Shown here: in pieces, positions 1-6,881 of the stretch | Position numbering within the stretch: the first letter of the stretch is position 1 | Layout: each line of letters begins with the position of its first letter | Source of the DNA: Belnapia sp. | GTDB taxonomy: Bacteria; Pseudomonadota; Alphaproteobacteria; Acetobacterales; Acetobacteraceae | Reading direction: 5' to 3' | Assembly: GCA_028291445.1 (NCBI GenBank) | Contig: JAQGIA010000646.1 | Span: 1 to 14,055 of the forward strand | DNA: 14,055 bases | Translations under genes and position numbers: made by a program | Notes under the pieces: model-generated | Told to the model about the DNA's origin: nothing | The model's database searches: none | Seen by the model: the letters and a program-made list of their open reading frames with translations, nothing else

Positions 1-69
1 GGCCACCACTTCGCCATCGAGGCCGCCAGCCGCCGGCTGCTCGCCGGCTGGCGCCGCATCGAGGATTGA
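1..69 (+). CDS. C-terminal end of an unidentified protein (partial)
   Basis: Reading frame 1 is open from the window edge to a TGA at 67-69 and encodes 22 residues beginning GHHFAIEAASRRLL and ending in IED. It converges on the dehydratase gene that ends at 76, leaving only six bases between the stops, which supports it as a real gene end. A GHH near the C-terminus is seen around the catalytic His of some alpha/beta hydrolases, but with so few residues this is only a guess and no function is assigned. Confidence 0.5.
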   Translation, partial: GHHFAIEAASRRLLAGWRRIED

Positions 70-75
70 GCCGCC

Positions 76-1032
76 CTACCCGGCGACGCTGCCGGGCTCG
101 CAATTGCCGCCGCAGACCACCACCCCGATGCTGGCACCGCCCCTGGCGCCGGCCGGCGCGACCCAGGCGCCGCAGAGCAGCGCCGCCAGCGCCGTCGCCC
201 CGCCCGGTTCCGCCACCAGCCGCGCCGCCTCCCACAGCAGCCGCTGCGCCGCCAGGATCGCCGCATCCGGCACCAGCACCGCCGCCGCCACATGGCGCTG
301 CGCCACGGCGAAGCCCAACGCGCCCACCTGCCGGGCGCCGAGGCTGTCGGCTGCCAGACCGCCCACCGGCGCCGCCACCGGCCGGCCTTCCCGCAGCGCC
401 ATGGCCAGGGTCGGGCAGCCCTCCGACTCGACGCTGATCACCTGCGTTCCGCTGCCGGCGTACCAGGCGGCCATGCCGCCGATCAGCCCGCCGCCGCCGG
501 TCGCCACCAGCACATGGGTCAGCTCCGGGGCATCCTCGGACCATTCAAGCGCCACCGTCCCCTGGCCCGCCAGCACCGTCGCCTGGTCATAGGCATGGAC
601 TTGCAGGGCGCCGGTTTCCGCCGCGCGCCGCTCGCTCGCCTGCCGCGCCTCGTCATAGGCGGCGCCGCCCACCACCAGCCGCGCCCCGTAGCCGGCGATC
701 CGCGCCCGCTTGGCCGCACCGGTGATCTCCGGGACGAAGATCTCGGCCGCCACCCCGAGCGCCCGGGCCGCATAGGCCACCGCCGCCCCGTGGTTGCCAC
801 CCGAGGCGGCGATCACCCCGGCCGCCGGCAGCGGCCCGGCCAGCATGGTGTTGAAGGCACCGCGCGGCTTGAAGCTGCCGCTGGCTTGGAGCAGTTCCAA
901 CTTCAGGACCAGGCCATGGGCCAGGCCCAGGTCCGGCCCCAATTCCCCTGGAGCCAGCCGCAGCAGCGGCGTCCGCCGGATATGCGGGGCGATCCGTGCC
1001 GCCGCGGCGCGGATGGCGTCCCGGTCGATCAT
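76..1032 (-). CDS. Threonine/serine dehydratase-like PLP enzyme
   Basis: A 318-residue fold-type II pyridoxal-phosphate enzyme of the threonine/serine dehydratase family, which deaminates Thr or Ser to a 2-oxoacid and ammonia. Visible landmarks are the PLP lysine K55 in SGSFKPRGAFN, the substrate loop SGGNHG at 77-82, the glycine-rich phosphate loop TGGGGLIGG at 178-186 and the C-terminal VCGGN at 306-310, where Cys replaces the more usual Ser facing the pyridine nitrogen. There is no C-terminal ACT domain, so it is the short, catabolic-type form. The start at 1032 matches the family N-terminus (DRDAIRAAAARIAPHIRRTPLL). An ATG at 1077 in frame would add 15 residues, and the open frame back to 1194 would overlap hprK. 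No clear ribosome binding site decides between 1032 and 1077. Serine racemase or a related lyase activity cannot be excluded. Confidence 0.9.
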   Translation of the reverse strand: MIDRDAIRAAAARIAPHIRRTPLLRLAPGELGPDLGLAHGLVLKLELLQASGSFKPRGAFNTMLAGPLPAAGVIAASGGNHGAAVAYAARALGVAAEIFVPEITGAAKRARIAGYGARLVVGGAAYDEARQASERRAAETGALQVHAYDQATVLAGQGTVALEWSEDAPELTHVLVATGGGGLIGGMAAWYAGSGTQVISVESEGCPTLAMALREGRPVAAPVGGLAADSLGARQVGALGFAVAQRHVAAAVLVPDAAILAAQRLLWEAARLVAEPGGATALAALLCGAWVAPAGARGGASIGVVVCGGNCEPGSVAG

Positions 1033-1080
1033 GGTGGGGTCAAGGCTTGCTGGGGTCACGCGGAGGTCGGATGTCATGCG

Positions 1081-1117
1081 GGTTGCAAGGTGGCAGGTGG
1101 CCTTGTGCGGTGCAACC
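1081..1117. promoter_or_regulatory. Inverted repeat between divergent dehydratase and hprK
   Basis: GGTTGCA at 1081-1087 is the exact inverse of TGCAACC at 1111-1117, and the inner AGG (1088-1090) can pair with CCT (1101-1103). It lies between the two divergent genes and could be an operator or an RNA hairpin. Its function is inferred from position only. Confidence 0.35.
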
Positions 1118-1127
1118 GGGGGTACCC

Positions 1128-1156
1128 TTGGAAGCCTTGGGGCTTTCTGCCAATGT
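1128..1156 (+). promoter_or_regulatory. Possible sigma-70 promoter of the PTS operon
   Basis: TTGGAA (1128-1133) and CAATGT (1151-1156) are separated by 17 bases and end 23 bases before the hprK ATG. The -35 is reasonable; the -10 keeps only the second A and the last T. An 8-bp palindrome GGGTACCC (1120-1127) abuts the -35. Weak candidate. Confidence 0.25.
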
Positions 1157-1179
1157 GAAACCCCTGTTGGTTGGCGGCC

Positions 1180-1629
1180 ATGATGCTGCTCCATGCGAGT
1201 TCTGTCGCCCGGAACGAGGATGCGCTGCTCCTCCTCGGTCCGCCTGGGTCAGGAAAGTCCGATCTCGTGCTCCGCCTGCTGCAATCCGGTTGGTCGCTGG
1301 TCGCCGATGACCAGGTCGCGTTGCGCGCGGAAGCCGGACAGCTCCATCCGGCCGCGCCCGAGGCGCTGCGCGGCCTGCTCGAAGTCCGTGGCCTCGGCAT
1401 CTTCGGCCCGCTGCCGCTGGCCCTGGCGCCTCTCCTGCGCCTGGTGGCGCAGCTCGTGCCACGGGCCGGGATCACCCGCATGCCCGAACCCGAAACCTGG
1501 TCGGCCCTCGGCGTGACCCTGCCCGCCATCCGCCTGCATGCCTTCGAAGCCTCCGCCCCGGCCCGCCTGGCGCTGGCGCTGGATGCCGCCATCGGCCGGC
1601 TCCCATGCCGGGCCGGGGCCTTCCGATGA
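1180..1629 (+). CDS. hprK: HPr kinase/phosphorylase, short alphaproteobacterial form
   Basis: A 149-residue protein equal to the catalytic half of HprK, lacking the N-terminal domain found in Firmicutes, as is normal in alphaproteobacteria. It phosphorylates and dephosphorylates HPr on serine. Landmarks are H5, Walker A GPPGSGKS at 20-27 with K26, the acidic pair D43-D44 in LVADDQ, and the HprK signature EVRGLGIF at 68-75. The spacings H5-K26 (21) and K26-D43/D44 (17/18) equal those of the Lactobacillus casei enzyme (H140, K161, D178/D179). ATG at 1180 is chosen, with ATG at 1183 and an upstream TTG at 1171 as alternatives. First gene of the PTS operon, it overlaps rapZ by ATGA (1626-1629). 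Its target Ser is present in the HPr encoded two genes downstream. Confidence 0.93.
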   Translation: MMLLHASSVARNEDALLLLGPPGSGKSDLVLRLLQSGWSLVADDQVALRAEAGQLHPAAPEALRGLLEVRGLGIFGPLPLALAPLLRLVAQLVPRAGITRMPEPETWSALGVTLPAIRLHAFEASAPARLALALDAAIGRLPCRAGAFR

Positions 1630-2621
1630 GTGCCGTTCCAGGGGAGCCCGCACCGCCTGGCGCCACCCGCCCCATCGTGCTGGTGACCGGCCTGTCCGGG
1701 GCCGGCCGCGCCTCCATCCTCCGCCAGCTCGAGGATCTGGGCTTCGAGACGATGGACAACCCGCCGCTCGACCTGCTGGAGGAATTGGTCGGCGATGGCG
1801 AGCTGCCGCTGGCCGCCGGCATCGATACCCGCAGCCGCGGCTTCGATGCCGAGCATCTGTTGCTGACCCTCGCCCGCCTCCGGCTGCGGCCGGATACCGC
1901 GGTGACGCTGGTCTTCGCCACCGCCGAGGTTCCCGTCCTGCTGCGCCGCTACAGCGAGACCCGGCGGCGCCACCCGCTGGCCCCCGGCGGCTCGCTCGGC
2001 AGCCGGGTCGCCGATGGCATCGCCCGGGAACAGCAGATGATGGCGCCGCTGCGCGATGCCGCCGACATGCTGGTCGATACCTCGGACCTGCCGCTGCCGG
2101 CGCTCCGCCAGCTCATCGAGCGGCGGTTCCGCGGCGAGGGCGTGCCGGGGATGCAGATCCACGTGCAATCCTTCGCCTTCCCGCGCGGCCTGCCGCGGGA
2201 GGCGGAACTGGTCTTCGACCTGCGCTTCCTGCGCAATCCGCATTACGTGCCGGCGCTGAAGCCGCTCACCGGGCGGGACCCGGCGGTCGCCGCCCATGTC
2301 GAAGCGGACCCGGATTTTCCCGGCTTCTGGACCCGGCTGACCGGATTCATCGATCCGCTCTTGCCGCGCTACGTGGCGGAGGGCAAGAAGTACCTTACGG
2401 TCGCGTTAGGCTGCACCGGGGGCCGGCATCGGTCGGTCCTTGTGGCGGAGCGCCTGACCGACCATCTTCGCAGCCTGGGCTGGCGTGCCGACGTGACCCA
2501 TCGGGAACTCGATGACACGCCGGCCGCGACACCGGGTGGCCCGTCCGGGGCTGTATCGCCTGCCGTCGCCGTGCCACATGCCCATGCTGGGGGTCGGGAG
2601 GCCCTGTCGCCGTCCCCATGA
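1626..2621 (+). CDS. rapZ: RapZ family nucleotide-binding protein (RNase adapter family)
   Basis: A 331-residue RapZ/YvcJ-family protein. The E. coli member binds the sRNA GlmZ and RNase E to control glucosamine-6-phosphate synthase; the role in alphaproteobacteria is less clear. The N-terminal P-loop lies at 22-30 as GLSGAGRAS, where the usual Walker A lysine (GKS) is arginine, R28. The C-terminal domain carries the family hallmark GCTGGRHRS at 262-270, which forms the metabolite/RNA-sensing site in characterised members. The start ATG at 1626 overlaps the hprK stop, and the stop TGA overlaps the next ATG (2618-2621), so translation is probably coupled on both sides. Placement inside a PTS operon is a known arrangement for this family and suggests a link between phosphorylation state and RapZ. 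Confidence 0.93.
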   Translation: MSAVPGEPAPPGATRPIVLVTGLSGAGRASILRQLEDLGFETMDNPPLDLLEELVGDGELPLAAGIDTRSRGFDAEHLLLTLARLRLRPDTAVTLVFATAEVPVLLRRYSETRRRHPLAPGGSLGSRVADGIAREQQMMAPLRDAADMLVDTSDLPLPALRQLIERRFRGEGVPGMQIHVQSFAFPRGLPREAELVFDLRFLRNPHYVPALKPLTGRDPAVAAHVEADPDFPGFWTRLTGFIDPLLPRYVAEGKKYLTVALGCTGGRHRSVLVAERLTDHLRSLGWRADVTHRELDDTPAATPGGPSGAVSPAVAVPHAHAGGREALSPSP

Positions 2622-3052
2622 TAGGATTGGTTCTGGTAACCCACGGCCGGTTGGCCGACGAACTTCGCCTCGCCATGGAACACGTGGTCGGGCCACAGCG
2701 CGCCGTCGCGACCGTTTGCATCGGCCCCGATGACGACATGGAGCGCCGCCGGCAGGACATCCGCGAAAGCATCGCCGCGGTGGAGCAGGGCGATGGCGTG
2801 GTGGTGCTGACCGACATCATGGGCGGCACCCCCTGCAACCTCGCGGTGTCGCTGGCCGACCACAACCATGTGGAAGTGATCGCCGGGGTAAACCTGCCCC
2901 TGCTGGTGAAGCTGGCAAAGATCAGGTCGTCCGAACCGCTGGCCGAGGCGGTCGACCACGCCACCGCGGCCGGGCGCAAATACATTGCCGCGGCCGGCGA
3001 TATCCCGAACGGGATCGCCCGGGTGAACGGCAGCGGAGGAAGCAAGACATGA
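2618..3052 (+). CDS. manX: PTS EIIA component, mannose/fructose family
   Basis: A 144-residue free-standing EIIA(Man) domain that accepts phosphate from HPr. The phosphorylated histidine is H9 in VLVTHG, and the conserved D66 is followed by IMGGTPCNLA. The H9-D66 spacing of 57 matches H10-D67 of E. coli EIIA(Man). There is no EIIB domain on the chain and no EIIB, EIIC or EIID gene nearby, so it probably serves regulation rather than sugar uptake, as in the hprK-manX-HPr clusters of rhizobia. It overlaps rapZ (ATGA 2618-2621) and HPr (ATGA 3049-3052), the middle of a string of coupled genes. Confidence 0.93.
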   Translation: MIGLVLVTHGRLADELRLAMEHVVGPQRAVATVCIGPDDDMERRRQDIRESIAAVEQGDGVVVLTDIMGGTPCNLAVSLADHNHVEVIAGVNLPLLVKLAKIRSSEPLAEAVDHATAAGRKYIAAAGDIPNGIARVNGSGGSKT

Positions 3053-3384
3053 GCGACTTCGGAACCCATGCCGCCGCCGCCCCCGCCGACGAAGGCGGCT
3101 CCAGCGAGGCGGATCTGGTGCTGCGGCAATGCATCACCATCCGTAACAGCCGCGGCCTGCACGCCCGCGCCGCGGCCAAGCTGGTGACCTTGGCCGAACG
3201 CTATTCCGCCTGCCTCAGCGTCTCCCGGGACGGCCAGAAGGTCCCGGCCTGCTCCATCATGGGGCTGATGATGCTGGGCGCCGGCCAGGGCAGCAAAGTG
3301 ACCATCGAGGCCGAAGGCTGGGATGCGCGGGAGGCCCTGGATGCGGTCGCCGGCCTGGTTGAGGCCGGATTCAATGAGGACTGA
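3049..3384 (+). CDS. ptsH: HPr phosphocarrier protein
   Basis: A 111-residue HPr, with an extra Ala/Asp/Ser-rich N-terminal extension of about 24 residues before the usual fold of some 85 residues. The EI-dependent phosphorylation site is H38 in SRGLHARAAAK. The HprK-dependent site is S69 in ACSIMGLMMLGAGQG. The spacing of 31 equals H15-S46 of standard HPr. Both sites being present, with hprK two genes upstream, indicates that dual control is intact. The N-terminal extension is uncharged or acidic and without a motif I recognise; an internal start would have to be non-ATG. It overlaps EIIA by ATGA and EI by 11 bases. Confidence 0.94.
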   Translation: MSDFGTHAAAAPADEGGSSEADLVLRQCITIRNSRGLHARAAAKLVTLAERYSACLSVSRDGQKVPACSIMGLMMLGAGQGSKVTIEAEGWDAREALDAVAGLVEAGFNED

Positions 3385-5239
3385 CAAGTCCGAGGCCAAG
3401 CCGGAGAACAAGGCCGAAGCCAAGGCCGCCGCCGAGGCGCTGCGCAAGCCTGGCTCCCGCAAGGGACGCGAGCACGCCATCCGTGGCATCCCGGTCTCGC
3501 CCGGCATCGCCATCGGCCTGGTCTTCGTGACCACCGAGGTCCCGACCGAGGTCCCTCGCCGCCATGTCGTGGCCGAGCAGGCCGAGGCCGAGAAGCAACG
3601 CCTGGCCGATGCCGTGGCGCTGTCCCGCAAGCAACTCGGCAAGTTGAAGACCCGGCTTTCGGTCCTGCCCGAGGAGGCGCAGGAAGAACTCGCTCCGCTG
3701 CTCGACGCCTATGTGATGATGCTGGGCAATTCCCGCCTGCTGCGCGGCGCCCGCAAGCGGATCGAGACCGAGTTGCTGGCCGCCGAGACCGCCGTGGGCG
3801 ACGAGGCGGAGGCGATCGCCGCGCTCATCCTCGCCGCCAAGGACGATGACAAGCCCGGCCTGCAGCGCCGCGCCGGCGAGGTGCGGGAGATCGCCCGCCG
3901 GCTGACCCGCAACCTGACCGCCACCCCCTTCCGCAGCCTGAAGGGCGTGCCCGAGGGCGCCATCCTGGTCGCCGAGGAACTCACCCCGGCCGACGCCGCC
4001 CTGCTCGACCCGGCCCGCATCGCCGGCGTCGCCACCGACGAGGGCGGCGCCGATGGCCATACCGCCATCATGCTGCGGGCGCTGGGCATTCCCGCCATCC
4101 TGGGCGCGACCGGCCTCAGCGAGAGCGCCGAGCGCGGCGACATGGCAGTGCTGGACGGCGCCGCCGGCACCATCGTGCTGCGCCCCGGCGACAAGGCGCG
4201 CGAGGTGGGCCGCCAGGCGCTCGCCGCCTTCGCCAAGGAACGCACCAAGCTTTCCAAGCTGCGCCGGCTGCCCGCCGTCACCACCGATGGCGAGCCGGTG
4301 GAATTGCAGGCCAATCTGGAAATTCCCGCCGAGCTGCCGCTCATCGCCCAGTCGGGCGCCATCGGCATCGGCCTGCTCCGCACCGAATTCCTTTTCATGA
4401 ACCGCGACGACCTGCCGGACGAGGAGGCCCAGCTCGCCGCCTATACCCAGGTGGTGGAGGCCATGGGCGAGGATCCGGTGACCATCCGGGTGCTGGACTG
4501 GGGCGGCGAGAAGGACATGCAGGCGCTGAGCGAAGGCGTCGCGCCGACCCATTCGGGACCCAACCCGGCGCTGGGCCTGCGTGGCCTGCGGCTGCTGCTG
4601 AAGCGCCCGGAACTGCTGGAGGCGCAATTCGCCGCCATCCTGCGGGTGGCCGAACGCGGCAATGTCCGCATCCTGCTGCCCATGGTCACCAACCCCTCCG
4701 AGGTGAAGGCGGCGCGCGAGATCTACGAGAAGGTCGCCCGCCGCCTCCGCCGCAAGGGCGTGCCGGTGCGGGAGAAGCTGCCCGACCTCGGGGTGATGAT
4801 CGAGACGCCCGGCGCGGCGCTGGCCGCCGATGCCATCGCACTGGAGGCGGATTTCTTCGCCATCGGCACCAATGACCTAGCCATGTACACCCTGGCGGTG
4901 GACCGGGCGGAGGCCGAGGTGTCGCATCTGTACGATCCGTTGCACCCGGCGGTGCTGCGGCTGATGCAATTCGCCACCGAGGCGGCGCTGCGGCTACGCA
5001 TGCCGGTTTCGGTCTGCGGCGAGATGGCGGGCAATCCGCGGCTGGTGCCCCTGCTGCTGGGCTTGGGGATTCGCTGCCTGTCGATGAACGCCAGCGCCAT
5101 CCCGCGGGTCAAGCAGATGGTCCGGGCGCTCGATATCGGCGATTGCGCCCGCTTCGCCCGCCGGGTGATGGAGCAGTCCGACCCGGCGCGGATCCACGAG
5201 CTGGTGCTGGGCTTCACCCCGGGCGGGGACCGGGGTTAG
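3374..5239 (+). CDS. ptsI: Phosphoenolpyruvate-protein phosphotransferase (enzyme I)
   Basis: A 621-residue enzyme I that moves phosphate from PEP to HPr. After a charged Lys/Glu/Ala-rich leader of about 30 residues comes the HPr-binding/N-terminal domain, then the swivelling domain with the phospho-His H229 in GGADGHTAIM. The TIM-barrel PEP domain follows, with LRTEFLFMNR (335-344), VLDWGGEKD (373-381), MIETPGAAL (475-483), GTNDLAMYTLAVDR (498-511) and the catalytic cysteine C548 in CGEMAGNP. There is no N-terminal GAF domain, so it is not the EI(Ntr)/PtsP form despite the regulatory setting. The start ATG at 3374 (MRTDKSE) overlaps the HPr stop by 11 bases; an open frame back to 3323 is rejected because it lies deeper in HPr. 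Last gene of the operon; its 3' end is repeated at 6795-6874. Confidence 0.95.
   Translation: MRTDKSEAKPENKAEAKAAAEALRKPGSRKGREHAIRGIPVSPGIAIGLVFVTTEVPTEVPRRHVVAEQAEAEKQRLADAVALSRKQLGKLKTRLSVLPEEAQEELAPLLDAYVMMLGNSRLLRGARKRIETELLAAETAVGDEAEAIAALILAAKDDDKPGLQRRAGEVREIARRLTRNLTATPFRSLKGVPEGAILVAEELTPADAALLDPARIAGVATDEGGADGHTAIMLRALGIPAILGATGLSESAERGDMAVLDGAAGTIVLRPGDKAREVGRQALAAFAKERTKLSKLRRLPAVTTDGEPVELQANLEIPAELPLIAQSGAIGIGLLRTEFLFMNRDDLPDEEAQLAAYTQVVEAMGEDPVTIRVLDWGGEKDMQALSEGVAPTHSGPNPALGLRGLRLLLKRPELLEAQFAAILRVAERGNVRILLPMVTNPSEVKAAREIYEKVARRLRRKGVPVREKLPDLGVMIETPGAALAADAIALEADFFAIGTNDLAMYTLAVDRAEAEVSHLYDPLHPAVLRLMQFATEAALRLRMPVSVCGEMAGNPRLVPLLLGLGIRCLSMNASAIPRVKQMVRALDIGDCARFARRVMEQSDPARIHELVLGFTPGGDRG
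5161..5239 (+). repeat. Direct repeat copy 1: 3' end of ptsI
   Basis: The last 79 bases of ptsI align by eye to 6795-6874 in the same orientation with about 61 identities and a single one-base gap. The final 18 bases (5222-5239, GGCGGGGACCGGGGTTAG, including the stop codon) are identical in both copies. The repeats flank the orphan membrane-protein gene. The CCCCG/CGGGG content could also form a hairpin ending the PTS transcript, though no T-run follows. Confidence 0.6.
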
Positions 5240-5264
5240 GCGGCACTTCCCTGGCCGAACGGCA

Positions 5265-6686
5265 TCAGGCCAGCTTCGCCGACGCGATGGGCGCGACCTG
5301 CGGGCTATCGGGCCCCCGCGGGGTATCGGGCAGCGGAGCAGGCGGTGTCGTCTGCACCGAAATCACCTGGGGCGCGGGTGGCGGGGCGCGCAGCTTCCCC
5401 GCGACCCCATCCACCATCGCCTCGATCACGGTGAAGACCACCTCCAGGGAAAAGCCGACGAAAAAGGCCGCCGCCGCCAGCGACAAGGTATAGGCGCCAA
5501 GCTGCACCGGTTCATCCCCGCTCCAGACCAGGCCCAGCAACCCGCCCAGCATGGTCGCCAGCAGCACCCGAAGGAGGGAATGCTGGCCGTCCCGGGTCTC
5601 CAGCGTCCATTCCGACAGCTTCTGGTCCAGTCGCCGCAGGGCATAGGCACAGCCGCCGACGCAGCCGAGCAGCAATGGCAGGACGAAGCCGCTGAAGACC
5701 GACATGGCCGCCGAGGCCCGCAATTCCGTCCTTTCCCACCAGGCCGGAACCACGGTGCTCGGCCAAGTCACCACAGGCGCTGCCCGGCAGGCGTTCTGCG
5801 GCCAGCCCTGGCCCCAGCCGCTGGGCAGGACCAGGGCGGTCCGGCAGTTCCAGGCCGCCAGGCGAATGAAGACCAGATCCTCGCGCAGCAACCCCTCATC
5901 CAGGCTGGCGCAAAGTGTCGCCGCCCGGACCGTCGCCGGCTCCGACCAGGATTTCGCCTCCCGCTCCCGTTTGAGCCTGGCGTTCATGGCGTCCCGCTCG
6001 ACCGGATCGTTGCCTTGGTAGCCCTCGAAGTGCGGGGCGCAGAACGGCAGAAAAGGGCGCGGCGGAGCCGCTTCGCCAGCGGGCAGGGGGTTAGCGGGCA
6101 AGAGGCCAGCGGGTGCGGACCCAGACGCCTCGGCACCGACCGGCGCATGCACTACCCAATGGGTCGTCGGCGCGAGTTTTTCCAACTCGGTCCGCACCGT
6201 CGCCAGATCGGCCCGCGCCATGCCAAGCTGCTGGATTGCCCGTCGGCCATCATCCACATGTGCGAGCAGCACGACCGCGAGGAGAGTCGCCACGATGGCG
6301 ATGATGATCACCAACCACATGGTCCGATGCAGCCGGCGCACCTTCTTCCGGACATCCTCCGGCGGTTCGTCCCCCTCAACCGGCACTCGCAGATAGGCGC
6401 TCGTCAGGCGGATGCTGGTGACGGTCGCCGGCGCGGCGCGGCGGCTGAGGTCGTCGACGAAACTGGCGAGCTCGCCGAAGCGTCCGTTCAGCAGCGCGGG
6501 CTCGACGGTCAGCACATCGGGCATGACCGCCCCTGTCGTCTGGGCACCGAGCGGCCGGTCCGCCTTGCGGGCGAGGTAGCGCAGCAGCAGCCGTCCATCC
6601 CGCTGCAAGCCGGTGAGGTATTCGACCACCCGATAGGCATGCGACAATTCGGGCGGTGCCGGCTTCCTGCTGAACATGGTGAACAC
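5265..6686 (-). CDS. Orphan four-helix membrane protein, unknown function
   Basis: A 473-residue protein I do not recognise. Residues 1-121 are a soluble, basic and acidic N-terminal part; a hydrophobic helix follows at about 122-144 (TMWLVIIIAIVATLLAVV). A central region of about 180 residues follows, containing a short heptad-like stretch and six Cys (two pairs likely outside the cytoplasm). Three more helices lie at about 326-350, 371-389 and 399-421, then a proline-rich tail (APPPAP, TTPPAPLP). The start is GTG at 6686, because GGAGGT sits eight bases upstream; the ATG three codons later (6677) would be 17 bases away, too far. Converges with ptsI, 25 bases between stops. Flanked by the ptsI-end direct repeat. 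A role in envelope sensing or transport is possible, but nothing in the sequence fixes it. Confidence 0.8.
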   Translation of the reverse strand: MFTMFSRKPAPPELSHAYRVVEYLTGLQRDGRLLLRYLARKADRPLGAQTTGAVMPDVLTVEPALLNGRFGELASFVDDLSRRAAPATVTSIRLTSAYLRVPVEGDEPPEDVRKKVRRLHRTMWLVIIIAIVATLLAVVLLAHVDDGRRAIQQLGMARADLATVRTELEKLAPTTHWVVHAPVGAEASGSAPAGLLPANPLPAGEAAPPRPFLPFCAPHFEGYQGNDPVERDAMNARLKREREAKSWSEPATVRAATLCASLDEGLLREDLVFIRLAAWNCRTALVLPSGWGQGWPQNACRAAPVVTWPSTVVPAWWERTELRASAAMSVFSGFVLPLLLGCVGGCAYALRRLDQKLSEWTLETRDGQHSLLRVLLATMLGGLLGLVWSGDEPVQLGAYTLSLAAAAFFVGFSLEVVFTVIEAMVDGVAGKLRAPPPAPQVISVQTTPPAPLPDTPRGPDSPQVAPIASAKLA

Positions 6687-6694
6687 GGTGGCGT

Positions 6695-6700
6695 ACCTCC
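6695..6700 (-). promoter_or_regulatory. Ribosome binding site deciding a GTG start
   Basis: GGAGGT on the minus strand, eight bases before the GTG at 6686. It places the membrane-protein start at GTG instead of the nearby ATG or the longer open frame that begins at 6749. Confidence 0.7.
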
Positions 6701-6736
6701 ACCGGGGCAGCCTCTCGCGGCCAACGTGAACCCAGC

Positions 6737-6764
6737 GTGATACGCGCACGGAACCAAATGGCAG
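6737..6764 (-). promoter_or_regulatory. Possible promoter of the membrane-protein gene
   Basis: Minus strand CTGCCA (6764-6759), 16-base spacer, TATCAC (6742-6737), about 50 bases before the GTG start. Moderate match to sigma-70 boxes, inferred only. Confidence 0.25.
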
Positions 6765-6794
6765 TATGAGGCGGCGGCCGCACCGCTCAGGCCA

Positions 6795-6874
6795 CCGGGT
6801 AATGGAGCATCCCGGCCCGGCGCCACTCGCTGCATCGGTGCCGGAATTCAGCCCCAGGCGGGGACCGGGGTTAG
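6795..6874 (+). repeat. Direct repeat copy 2: decayed duplicate of the ptsI 3' end
   Basis: Aligns to 5161-5239 with identical starting block (CCGGGT.ATGGAGCA) and identical last 18 bases (6857-6874). Read in the corresponding frame it begins HRVMEHPGPA, against RRVMEQSDPA in enzyme I; a one-base insertion then breaks the frame. It looks like a displaced or duplicated gene end with no function of its own. It lies in the 195-bp gap between the hydratase stop and the membrane-protein start. Confidence 0.55.
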
Positions 6875-6881
6875 CCAGCCC

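Noticed and set aside
104..592. 162-codon plus frame opposite the dehydratase
   Set aside because: Ala/Ser/Pro-rich shadow of a gene with intact PLP motifs.
1033..1194. Upstream extension of the dehydratase to ATG 1194
   Set aside because: The extra residues do not resemble the family and the start would lie inside hprK; the family N-terminus begins at 1032.
2395..3642. 415-codon minus frame across rapZ, EIIA, HPr and EI
   Set aside because: It crosses four well-supported opposite-strand genes; composition is Ser/Arg/Pro-rich with no domain.
3371..4627. 418-codon open frame antisense to enzyme I
   Set aside because: It lies wholly opposite a gene with every enzyme I motif, and its product is low-complexity Gly/Gln/His/Leu sequence typical of a GC-rich shadow frame.
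3374..5239. Enzyme I as PtsP (EI-Ntr)
   Set aside because: No N-terminal GAF domain; the protein begins with a short charged leader then the normal EI N-terminal domain.
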